Shown here: piece by piece, positions 44,957 through 54,062 of the stretch
Position numbering within the stretch: position 1 is the stretch's first letter
Layout of the letters: the number at the start of each line of letters is the position of its first letter
Assembly: GCA_012184525.1 (NCBI GenBank)
Contig: WOFQ01000002.1
Coordinates: 620,001-684,000 of the forward strand
Source of the DNA: Xenoacremonium recifei
Taxonomy: Eukaryota; Ascomycota; Sordariomycetes; Hypocreales; Nectriaceae
Direction of reading: 5' to 3'
DNA length: 64,000 nt
Program-made: the position numbers and the translations under genes
The notes under the pieces: model-generated
The model's database searches: none
What the model saw: the letters and a program-made list of their open reading frames with translations, nothing else
Told to the model about the DNA's origin: nothing

Positions 44957-46222
44957 CTAAAAATTAGGTAAAGACCCCGGCATGGCAAATTCATCATCAT
45001 CCCTCGTAAATCGTCGGTGTCTTAGCGATCCAAACTCTCGGCCATCATTCTCAACCGCAATCTCTTTCCGAGCTTCCTCCCTCACATCACGTCCAATTTC
45101 CTTACCTTTTGCCCGCCCTATAGAAGTTCCGCCATCCGCCATCGCATCTTCCGGTCCCCTAGTGTTCTTTTTCCGTGGCCACAGACTGGGCAACTCGATT
45201 TCCTGGAAACGAGGTTCCACGGCGCGTTCATCGAACCAGCGATGGAGCCGAGCCTCCACCAACTGTGCAATCTTAGGAACGTCTTGAAGTCGGGATCGAC
45301 TGCCCAGTAAACTCCTGATCGAGAAGTCAAGGCGGTAGTCGTCCAGGAAGTTAAAGGCCATCATGGCCCTTGTCGATTGGGAGGGGTTACCCGGGATGAA
45401 AGAAATGGACAGAGTGCCGCTGAACCTGACCACTGAGACTGCCAAAGCTACTGGAAGGATGGCCGATAGCTTTTTAGGATAATTCAGTAGGAGTTTTGTC
45501 TCTACTGCGAGAGTAAGCATGTCGCTGAGATCCACATCCATCCTAGCTTGGAGCCGAGTCCCGTCTCGAGCAGCTGTTGCGGGATCAAAGTTCTTGCCGT
45601 TTCCAAGATTCAGTCCATCTTCGTCCACCGGGATAATGCGACAGTTGCTGAATATGGGGAAGTCTTCCCCAAGGCTGAGTTCCGTGACACGTATTTCGTC
45701 AACAAAATCGGGGCGGGATTTCCCGTTCAAGGCCTTGGTAAGTGAGTTGAGAATAGCGTCATCGTGCTGTGCATCGCTACGGAACTGGGCGATGGTTTGA
45801 GCCACAAGAACATTGAACCAGTCGAGGCTTTCTGGTTGATGACTGTCGACATTGTAGTATGTCTTGCTTAGGATAGACCCAATTGTCAAGGCAGGAGGAT
45901 TCCTCAAGACGCTCGACTTCTTGCGGTTGAGAGACTGACTTTGGCGATTACCTGGCGTCCGCAGGCTCAGCAAAGACCGCTTATGTGCCAATGTTCTTGA
46001 TCTTCGCTCCGTGGCACGTAGCGACGCGGTCACGTCGGGCGAAGGAGGATCGCCGAAGATGAAGAACTTAATAAAGGCAGCCAATACGAGCACCACAGAT
46101 AACTGTCCGACAATGAGACCTTGAGTAAATGAGAGACTAACTTGTGTCAGTCTTTTCTCTCGCTCGACTTGTTTTGCGACTTACGTGGGCTCAGAGGCCT
46201 CTGGGCAGGTATCAGATGTCAT
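44957..46222 (-). CDS. mmm1: Mmm1, ER subunit of the ERMES tether
   Basis: There are two exons, 46222-46185 and 46136-44957, encoding 405 residues. Mmm1 is the ER-anchored SMP-domain subunit of the ER-mitochondria encounter structure, which moves phospholipids between the two membranes with Mdm10, Mdm12 and Mdm34. A short lumenal N-terminus precedes one TM segment (TQGLIVGQLSVVLVLAAFIK at about 15-35). The SMP domain starts at SHQPESLDWFNVLVAQTIAQ and runs through DFPIFSNCRIIPVDEDG, MDVDLSDMLTLAVETKLLLN, GTLSISFIPG and MMAFNFLDDYRLDFSIRSLL to LVEARLHRWFDERAVEPRF. The tail is charged. The linker between TM and SMP is rich in Arg and Ser. The first exon of 38 nt is set by the donor and by phase. 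Confidence 0.95.
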
Positions 46223-46667
46223 GGCTGTCGTATACAAAGCCTGAAGCCTCTCGCGGTTTCCAAGGGAAATCTTATCGTCGCATCCTTGACCGAAATCAAT
46301 ATACTGCAGCCGTATTGAAAGTTTCCTATTAGCTCGTCTCAGAAATTCGGAAGTCGCTTTCGAATTGTAGATGTGAGGTTGCAAGAAGCTCAGTCGTCGA
46401 ATTCATCTAAGTCACCTTGGACTTAGCGGGGTTTTATGCGACTATTGAAACTACCTTTCCCGATACGTACGTTCCTGCCACTGCGACCACAGTGGCCACC
46501 CCTCAACATCGACAAAGTACAAGCTCTATAAGCCATCAATCTCCAGCAACCTTCTTCGAAAATCCCATTCACCGTATATCGTCCCGGCTTCCGGTCTTCT
46601 ACTCGTTCATTTTGGGCTCCAGAATAGGCATCATCCACCTGGGGAATCCAGGACTCACTTCCCTGTG
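46223..46667. promoter_or_regulatory. Divergent promoter between mmm1 and vps45
   Basis: The start codons of the two genes lie 445 bp apart on opposite strands, so regulatory sequence is shared. No factor site is claimed. Confidence 0.5.
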
Positions 46668-48455
46668 ATGGATGTCTCCCAGGCAGTGGCATCCTACATC
46701 GCCAAGATGGTGACGCCGAGCGATTCTTCATCCACAAAGATGAAGATATTGCTTCTAGATAAGGAGACCGTCGGAATAGTTTCAACTGCCGTCACACAGT
46801 CTACCCTACTGAATCACGAGGTATACCTCATCGACCGTCTCGACAATGCCAACCGTGAGAAGATGCGACACCTTCGATGTCTCTGCTGTGTTCGACCATC
46901 CCCGGAATCTCTTCAACTGCTCGTGGATGAGCTCCGAGATCCAAAGTACGGAGAGTATTACCTATACTTCACCAATGTGGTCAAGAAGTCATCCCTAGAA
47001 CGATTGGCCGAGGCCGATGATCATGAGGTAGTTAAACTCGTGCAAGAGGTCTTCGCCGACTACACTGTCATCAACCCAGACTTATTTACCTTCGGCCTCA
47101 CGCTTCCACAACACCGCATATGGTCAGGTAGCCCGGACACTTGGAACGCGGACTCGCTTCAGCGCTGCGCCGAGGGTCTCCTTGCCGTCCTCATGTCACT
47201 GAAAAAGAAGCCTTTGATCCGATATCAAAAGAGCAGCCTCCTAGCGAAAAAGCTAGCTACTGAGGTCCGATACCTCATGACTCAAGAAGACCAACTATTT
47301 GACTTCCGGAAAGTCGACACGCCTCCAATTCTACTCGTGCTAGATCGTCGGGAAGATCCCGTAACTCCCTTACTTACCCAGTGGACCTACCAAGCCATGG
47401 TTCACCATCTACTTGGTATATCAAACGGACGCGTGGACCTCAGCGACGTGCCTGATATTCGACCAGAGCTCAAGGAGATTGTTCTTTCGCAGGATCAGGA
47501 CCCGTTCTTCAAGAAGAACATGTACCTCAACTTTGGTGACCTGGGTGGTACTATCAAAGACTACGTTGGGCAGTATCAGTCTAAGACCCAGAACAATGCC
47601 AATATCGAGTCGATATCTGATATGAAACGGTTTATCGAGGAATATCCGGAATTCCGCAAGCTTTCCGGAAATGTGAGCAAGCATGTCACCCTGGTTTCGG
47701 AGCTCAGCCGTCGCGTTGCTGCCGAAAGCTTGCTCGAGGTCAGCGAACTGGAACAGAGCCTTGCCTGTAACGACAATCACGGTGCGGACCTCAAGGTAGG
47801 ATCCATGGAAGAGAACTACTTGTTTGTAGCTACTAACATTCTGCTCTAGAATATCCAGCGCCTGATTCAATCACCAACCGTCACGCCCGAAGGCAAGGTT
47901 GGACTTGTGGCGCTGTATGCACTCCGGTACTCGAAGCATCCGTCCAACTCTCTCCCAATGCTGGTCGATCTTCTCACGGCAGCAGGAAATGTACCAGCCC
48001 GCCAGGCGGATCTTGTGAGCAAGATTATTGCGTACCATTCCTCGCTTCACTCCTCTCAGTCCCAAGGGGGGATTTCTGAGATTTTTGAATCTGCCGGCAT
48101 CTTCTCGGGCGCCTCAAACAGGTTTAAGGGACTCAAGGGCGTGGAGAATGTCTATACACAGCACACAACCTTGCTTGAAAGCACCCTTCAAAACCTCATC
48201 AAGGGCCGTCTCCGAGATCAGCAATATCCGTTCGTGGAAGGTGGGGGTTCAACCAAGGACAAACCCCAGGATATAATCGTCTTCATCGTCGGCGGTGCTA
48301 CATACGAGGAAGCGAAGATGATTGCCGCCCTCAACGCTACATCACTGGGCGTTCGAGTTGTGCTGGGGGGTACAACTATTCACAACTCATCAACTTTCAT
48401 GGAAGAGGTTGATGATGCCGTGTCATCTTGGCCTGAGGCGCGTGGAAGGAGATAA
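46668..48455 (+). CDS. vps45: Vps45, Sec1/Munc18-type regulator of endosomal fusion
   Basis: There are two exons, 46668-47795 and 47850-48455, encoding 577 residues. Vps45 binds the syntaxin Tlg2/Pep12 class of t-SNAREs and controls fusion at the trans-Golgi/endosome step of vacuolar sorting. The SM fold is complete: MKILLLDKETVGIVSTAVTQ, EVYLIDRLDN, MRHLRCLCCVRPSPES, GEYYLYFTNVVKK, VDTPPILLVLDRREDPVTPL, LTQWTYQAMVHHLLG, KNMYLNFGDLGGTIKDYV and IVFIVGGATYEEAKMI. The DRREDPVTPLLTQWTYQAM segment distinguishes Vps45 from Sly1, Vps33 and Sec1. The start is ATG at 46668; the preceding GTG is not a start. No insertions or losses. Confidence 0.95.
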
Positions 48456-48741
48456 GGTAAGCAGCAGGTCTTTTTGAAACACGCTTTAGCCGAACGCATC
48501 GGAAAATCGCAGCGTGGATAGGCAATGTCGTTTGTAATGGTTTCAGTCAATGTTGCAATTTCGAGGAATTATTGGAGTTGGTCTAGGGTAGAGCGGTGAG
48601 TTAGCGTTATCAAAACTCGCGTTAATTACATAAATAATTTGTAGCGAATTGACGATTTACAAGCAACAAAGCACAACAGCCGCAAAGTTCCCATTAACAT
48701 TGCGCCTTTGGCTGCAATTCGACGCTCCCCGACGACATGCA

Positions 48742-50868
48742 ATGCGTCCTTTGTTGAGAGCGAAGCCGGCGCCCTGGCGACGCCAATGGCTCGCCAGTAG
48801 GTTCAGACAACTCGCCACTGTCTCCGGCGAGTCCAGGTAAGAGACGGCTGCCGAAACCTGGCGATGGACTCTTCTAAACGTCTTCTTGCAGTCCATTCGA
48901 TGTCGTCGTGATCGGAGGCGGCCACGCTGGCGCTGAGGCATGCGCAGCCGCCGCGCGAACGGGTGCTCGAACAGCGTTGATCACCCCGAAGGTGGACAAT
49001 CTTGGGACATGCTCGTGCAATCCCAGCTTTGGAGGCATCGGGAAAGGCACCATAATACGGGAGATCGATGCGTTGGATGGTTTGGCAGGGAGGATTATCG
49101 ACAAAGCGGGCGTCCAATTCCACGTGCTTAACCGACGTAAAGGACCGGCTGTCTGGGTATGTTGAATCTCGTCGAATTCGAGCCCACTCCTTCACGCTGG
49201 CAACGACTTACACGCTGTTTGCAGGGCCCTCGAGCGCAGATCGACCGAAGCCTATACAAGAAGCACATGAAGGAGGAGCTCCTGGCATATCCGAACCTAT
49301 CCCTGGTTTTCGAAAGCGTCTCGGACATTGTGACCGTCGACGAAAAGCCCGGGCTTGACGGCGGTGCATCGAAACGGATTTCAGGAGTGCGACTCGAATC
49401 CGGACAAGTTCTACCCACGCGCAAGGTCATCATTACCACCGGGACGTTCTTGGGCGGCGAGATACACATCGGTCTGGAGTGCTATCCGGCAGGACGACTG
49501 GGAGAAGCGGCGACTTTCGGGTTGAGCAAGTCGCTACGAGACGCCGGATTCCAGCTGGGCAGGCTGAAGACGGGCACGCCACCGCGCATTGCCAAAGAAA
49601 GCATCAACTTTGATATACTGGAGAGGCAATACGGCGACAACCCTCCTTCGCCGTTCAGTTATCTTAACAACTCTGTCTCGGTCCAAGACCAGCTAACCTG
49701 CAGCGTCACGTACACAAACGATGTAACACACCAGATTGTCAGGGACAACTTGGAGAAAACGATTCACATTAGGGAGACGATCAAGGGGCCTCGATACTGC
49801 CCTTCTCTCGAGTCTAAAGTCATCCGATTTGCCCAGAAGGAGCGCCATATCGTCTGGCTCGAGCCAGAGGGTTTCGACAACTCCGTGATCTACCCCAACG
49901 GGCTGTCCATGACCATCCCGGCCGAAGCCCAGGAACAGGCCCTCCGCACCATCGGCGGCCTCGAGAACGCCAAAATGCTGCAGCCGGGATACGGCGTGGA
50001 ATACGACTACATTGATCCGCGCAGTCTCCGATCTACACTGGAGACCAAAGCCATTAGCGGACTGTATCTGGCCGGACAGATCAACGGCACTACGGGCTAC
50101 GAAGAAGCAGCTGGGCAGGGCGTCATCGCGGGAATCAACGCCGGCCGCACTGCCCTCGGTCTCCCAGGCGTGTCACTGTCCAGAGCTGACGGCTACATTG
50201 GCGTTATGATTGACGATCTGATCACTAAAGGCGTGACCGAACCGTACCGGATGTTTACGTCCCGCAGCGAGTTCCGTATGGCAGCCCGGGCCGACAACGC
50301 GGATTCCCGACTCACAGCCAAGGGCCGGGAATGGGGCGCCGTGTCCGACAAGCGATGGTCGGCTTACAGCGATGTCAGGCAGCAGATGGATGACCTGACC
50401 GAGGTGCTTCGGGGCGTCTCGCTCAGCGCAGAACAGTGGATGGAGAAGGGCTTCCACATGAAGAAGAATACCAGGCGACGGGACGGCCTCGACATGCTGC
50501 GGCTGTCGAGCACCAACACTCGCATCGAGCTCGACCAGCTTGAGCCGGTCATCCCCGAACTGAAGCAGTATTCTCCCGAGATCAGGAGACGCGTTGCCAT
50601 CGAGGCGTTCTATGCTCCATACATCAAGATGCAGGAGACTGAGCGCGGGCAATTCGCCAACGACGAGAGAGTTCAGCTGCCATTCAGCCTCGACTATGAC
50701 GAGATTCCCGGCCTGCGCATCTCCGAGAAGGAGGCGCTGAAGGCAGCACGGCCTGAGACTCTTGCCCAGGCACGTCGAATTGAGGGGGTTACGCCCGCTG
50801 GAAGCCTGCGTCTTTTGGCGTATGTTCGTCGACGGCCTGTGACAACTTTGGCAGAGGAGCTGGAGTGA
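48742..50868 (+). CDS. mto1: Mto1, mitochondrial tRNA wobble-uridine modification (GidA/MnmG family)
   Basis: There are three exons, 48742-48836, 48892-49156 and 49225-50868, encoding 667 residues. Mto1 with Mss1 installs the cm(n)m5 group on U34 of certain mitochondrial tRNAs. The first 32 residues are basic and Ser-rich (MRPLLRAKPAPWRRQWLASR), a matrix presequence. The FAD site is DVVVIGGGHAGAEACAAAAR. The MnmG marks are GTCSCNPSFGGIGKG, KAGVQFHVLNRRKGPAVWGP, IITTGTFLGGEIHIG, GRLKTGTPPRI, GPRYCPSLESKV, YLAGQINGTTGYEEAAGQG and PYRMFTSRSEFRM. The C-terminal helical domain is present. The introns lie exactly between FAD-site and active-site segments. Convergent with the cardiolipin synthase gene, 180 bp apart. 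Confidence 0.96.
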
Positions 50869-51048
50869 TGTTATGGCCTCGACTTCTTGTACCTTGTATG
50901 AGTATTGTAGATATAGTGGTATAAAAGGAGGTTGGCGATCCGGCGTTAGGTGCCTGCAGGATTTGGTGGGCTTGTATATTTGTACACATAGATGGCCAAG
51001 TACCGGCTGAAAACTGCGAAATGTCCACATGATATCTCTATTCATACA

Positions 51049-52095
51049 CTACGGCTTCTTTTGCCGCGGCTTGTTTAGTATTTTTACAGCGTCTTTGGTG
51101 TACACATAGCTGGCACCACTCCAAACGGTGGTGGCGGCCACGACATATCTGGGTTAAATCTGGTCAGAAATTTGCCTGTGGACGAAGAGGGCAGGAAACT
51201 TACTGCATTATGGTGAGGGTAGGAGACATGTCGGTGGGAATGATTGGCGCAGCGGTTGTCAATCCCACAAGAGCAAGCTGAAGGAATGTGTTATACTTGC
51301 TAATGGTCGTAGGGCGAACCTCAGCCGAGGGGAGCGAGAAGTCCCAGTACCGCGCGAATGTCTTAGGCGGGGGAAGCGATATCCAGCGATAGTAGATGGC
51401 CGAGATGGCGAGTCCGACGTCCCGTCCAAGAATGATGGCAGCAACCCACACTGAAGGAAGAGTCAGTCAATCCGTCTAGCAATAGGCCAGGAGACAGATG
51501 CCAGCTCCCAGGCTCGTGACTTACTAGGCAACGCGCCCTTGACGGCCAAACACACCGTCAAGATGGTCATGAGTGTCTTGTCCGCCATGGGGTCAATCAC
51601 AGTGCCAACCACCGTCTTCTGATTCCACCGCCTCGCGATCCAACCATCGAGCAAGTCCGTAACTCCGGCGTAAGCGAACAAGCCCACGGCCCAGGCATGC
51701 TGGTCGTGCAGGACGAGATATCCAACGGCCGGAGCCGCAATTAGTCGCGTGAACGTCAGGATATTCGGCAGCGTGTAGATGTCTTCGTGAACCACGGGTT
51801 TGCTCGCCACCTCTGCGGATTTCTCGGGACTCGACGGCGCTGGAGTTTTCGGTGACGCTGGCACAGCCGGGGGAGCACGACGAGTCGACGGCCTGGAAGC
51901 AATTCCGTTAACAACCGCACAAGCGAAGAATTGAAAAGCCCAGACTCACTCATGCTGCTGCGGCTTCTGCTCGAGCCGCACCCTGGCGCCGAAGGAGAAG
52001 CATCTCACAGGGCGTGCCGCAAAGGCGCTGCCGCGGCTGCTGCTCCCAAGCGCGAATCTCGAAGCGCGGGCGGCCAGCCTCGCAGATTGTAGCAT
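51049..52095 (-). CDS. crd1: Cardiolipin synthase (CDP-alcohol phosphatidyltransferase type)
   Basis: There are four exons, 52095-51950, 51892-51525, 51450-51204 and 51148-51049, encoding 286 residues. Crd1 of the mitochondrial inner membrane condenses phosphatidylglycerol with CDP-diacylglycerol to give cardiolipin. The eukaryotic type is shown by the CDP-alcohol motif DLLDGWIARRWNQ followed by GTVIDPMADK, with all Asp residues of D-G-A-R-G-D-D in place. Other marks are IYTLPNILTFTRLIAAPAVG and AAIILGRDVGLAISAIYYRW. The N-terminus MLQSARLAARASRF is a matrix/inner-membrane presequence. A Pro/Ser-rich linker (TPAPSSPEKSAEV) precedes the membrane domain. Exon 3 starts by completing an ATG codon that reads MWVAAIILG, which confirms the splice. 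A phosphatidylglycerol-phosphate synthase is less likely given length. Confidence 0.92.
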
Positions 52096-52823
52096 CTCGC
52101 CGACGATGAGCTCGCAGTCGTGCCCTTCGCCCGGGTGGTGAGCCCAGCTTCAATCGCAAACTGACGTTCTGGACGGACAGGTCGAGTAGGAAGGCATGTA
52201 TTTCTTGATGACCAACGTCCCTTTAGAGGCATTGCTTCAGTAGGGGAATTTTCTTGTTATCGATCCGGTAGGCTGGCACGTGGGTCTGTGGGCCAGTAAC
52301 ACGACCCGCGCGGGAGCTTGTCATAAGGCTAAGAGACCTCTTACTTTCGTCAACCAACGTCACTTGCTGCGAGATCAACCAGAGTTTAAAAACACTAACT
52401 CATTAAACATGATTAAACTAAGTATCCCTACAGCCTATTGGTGAAAAGCATCCTGCGCCGTGAATGATCTACCTATCGGGATGGGAGTTCCCTTGCGGGA
52501 CTCGGAGCCGGTATTGCCTCCGGTCGAGCTCTAACCCTGAACCATCAAACTCCAGAATCCCTAACCGTAGCCCCTGCTTTTGTACCGTGCCTAAGACCGC
52601 TGGATATCCCTATAATAACACAATGTCAAACATACCGGGTCCCAATATTGGACCTAAGACAATCCCTAATTAAGAAAGAAAGGCCTTATCCCTCCAGCTA
52701 CTTCCGATCCCTTTCCCGGGGATCTTTTTCCCAGGGATCCCTTTCCCAGGGATCCCTTCCCCTGTAATCCCTTCCCCTATAATACCTTCCCCGGTAACGT
52801 CCATTGTCTTCATTCCTCCTACC
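52096..52823. other. Intergenic region between the WOPR gene and crd1
   Basis: This region of 728 bp holds the crd1 promoter and the 3' UTR of the WOPR gene. It contains a 15-bp tandem repeat at 52703-52792. Nothing resembling a tRNA B box was found. No gene is supported. Confidence 0.45.
52703..52792. repeat. Six-unit 15-bp tandem repeat downstream of the WOPR gene
   Basis: Six imperfect units of 15 bp, with a shared core around ATCCCTTTCCC on the plus strand, lie 31 bp beyond the WOPR stop codon. They fall inside the probable 3' UTR. An alternative minus-strand frame stays open across them. Confidence 0.85.
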
Positions 52824-54062
52824 CTATTGAGAATAGAAGTCGAATCCGTTACCATTTTGCTCCATATTATAACTGCTCTGCGGTAGGCTATACCCAGGCT
52901 GGGTATTTTGCGCGCCCGGGTAGGTCCCCTGGGTAGGCGAAGCGGATGGGGCAAAAGAGTAGCTCCCTGGAGGTACGGGGGTATAGTCTCCATGAGGAGG
53001 CCCCGGGGCTGTAACATAGGCAGCTTGTGTGGGCGAGAAGGCTGAGGGAGGAGCTGAGGGAGGAGGAGGACCTCCGGCGTACGTCGCCGACGAGGGATTT
53101 GGCGACAGCGGTTGGGGAAAGCCCTGGCCCGGTGGAGGGTGGGGAGTGTGATGATGCTGCGGCGGCTGCTGCGGAGATTGTTGCGGGTGGTGCTGAGGGT
53201 GATGGTGCGAGGGCAGCACGCTGGGGACCGCAGGAGCGAAGCCATAGTTGGCAGCTTGCGTCGTGTAAGCATGAGGGTGTGGCGGCGGGTGGTACGCCTG
53301 GTACTGTGATGGAAGAGACAACGTCCTCGGGAGGAGAGCAGCGCCTCCCTGATGCGGATACTCGTGGTCCATGTAGAAGCCCTGGGCCATACGCTCATCC
53401 AGATGCTCATTCTCCTCAACCGGCGTCCGGAAGTTTTGCGACATGAGCAACTCCGGTCGGGGAATGATGTTGCGCAGCGTCGCATGTCGGGTCGGGGTTA
53501 CTAGGCCGCCTCCAGATGCGTCGTCGTAGCTGTAGTAGCTAACCAAGTGATGAGCCACGCCTTGGAAGTTGATGCTGATTGTCTTCTTGACGAGACCGTC
53601 AGGCTTGAACGGATATGAGTCGATGAGCGAGCCGATCAAAGCGCGATCTTGTCCGTTTCCAGCAGCGTTGGGATCCATGTTGGTGGGGATACTGGCCAGT
53701 GGCTTTGAGCCGCCTTCATTTTTGACGACACCTTGTTGTGGGACTTTCCGTCCCTTCTTGAGAGCACGCTTCTTTTCCCCCGGTGGGAAAGGCTTCTCAA
53801 GCTCGCGGTAAATCAAAAAGTTGCCAAGGATTCGGCTTGGGCTCCATGAAACCCCGTCTGTCCATCGTTTGATACCTGACGCATGTTCTTCGTATATGAA
53901 GACGTGGCCACTCTTGATTAGGTCGTTGCGCTCGCGGTCATGAGGTCGCCGCGGCACATGGTTGAGTTGTCCAGACAGGCAGGCCTCGAATAGGACGAGA
54001 GCGTCAACCGTCGTCTGGATGTGCCCATGGAAGGTGGGCATTAAAGGGCTATTGGAACCCAT
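52824..54062 (-). CDS. osaA: WOPR-domain transcription regulator (Wor1/Ryp1/OsaA group)
   Basis: This is a single exon of 412 residues. WOPR proteins are fungus-specific DNA-binding regulators: Wor1 controls white-opaque switching, Ryp1 the yeast phase of Histoplasma, OsaA sexual development in Aspergillus. The bipartite domain is intact. WOPRa (about 9-105) carries ALVLFEACLSGQLNHVPRR, VFIYEEHASGIKRWTDG (62-70 region, DNA-contact motif) and SPSRILGNFLIYRELEKPFP. WOPRb (about 155-215) carries DGLVKKTISINF, HHLVSYY and NIIPRPELL. The C-terminal half is rich in Pro, His, Gln, Tyr and Ser, as in Wor1-type proteins. The other WOPR paralogue class, Pac2, differs in the LFEACLSGxLNHV region. The upstream 6 kb are gene-free. 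Confidence 0.9.
   Translation of the reverse strand: MGSNSPLMPTFHGHIQTTVDALVLFEACLSGQLNHVPRRPHDRERNDLIKSGHVFIYEEHASGIKRWTDGVSWSPSRILGNFLIYRELEKPFPPGEKKRALKKGRKVPQQGVVKNEGGSKPLASIPTNMDPNAAGNGQDRALIGSLIDSYPFKPDGLVKKTISINFQGVAHHLVSYYSYDDASGGGLVTPTRHATLRNIIPRPELLMSQNFRTPVEENEHLDERMAQGFYMDHEYPHQGGAALLPRTLSLPSQYQAYHPPPHPHAYTTQAANYGFAPAVPSVLPSHHHPQHHPQQSPQQPPQHHHTPHPPPGQGFPQPLSPNPSSATYAGGPPPPSAPPSAFSPTQAAYVTAPGPPHGDYTPVPPGSYSFAPSASPTQGTYPGAQNTQPGYSLPQSSYNMEQNGNGFDFYSQ

Noticed and set aside
52670..53485. 271-codon minus-strand ORF overlapping the WOPR C-terminus
   Set aside because: The WOPR frame is intact and family-matched; this is the alternative frame across a Pro/His/Gln-rich tail. Its repeat end is recorded as a finding only.
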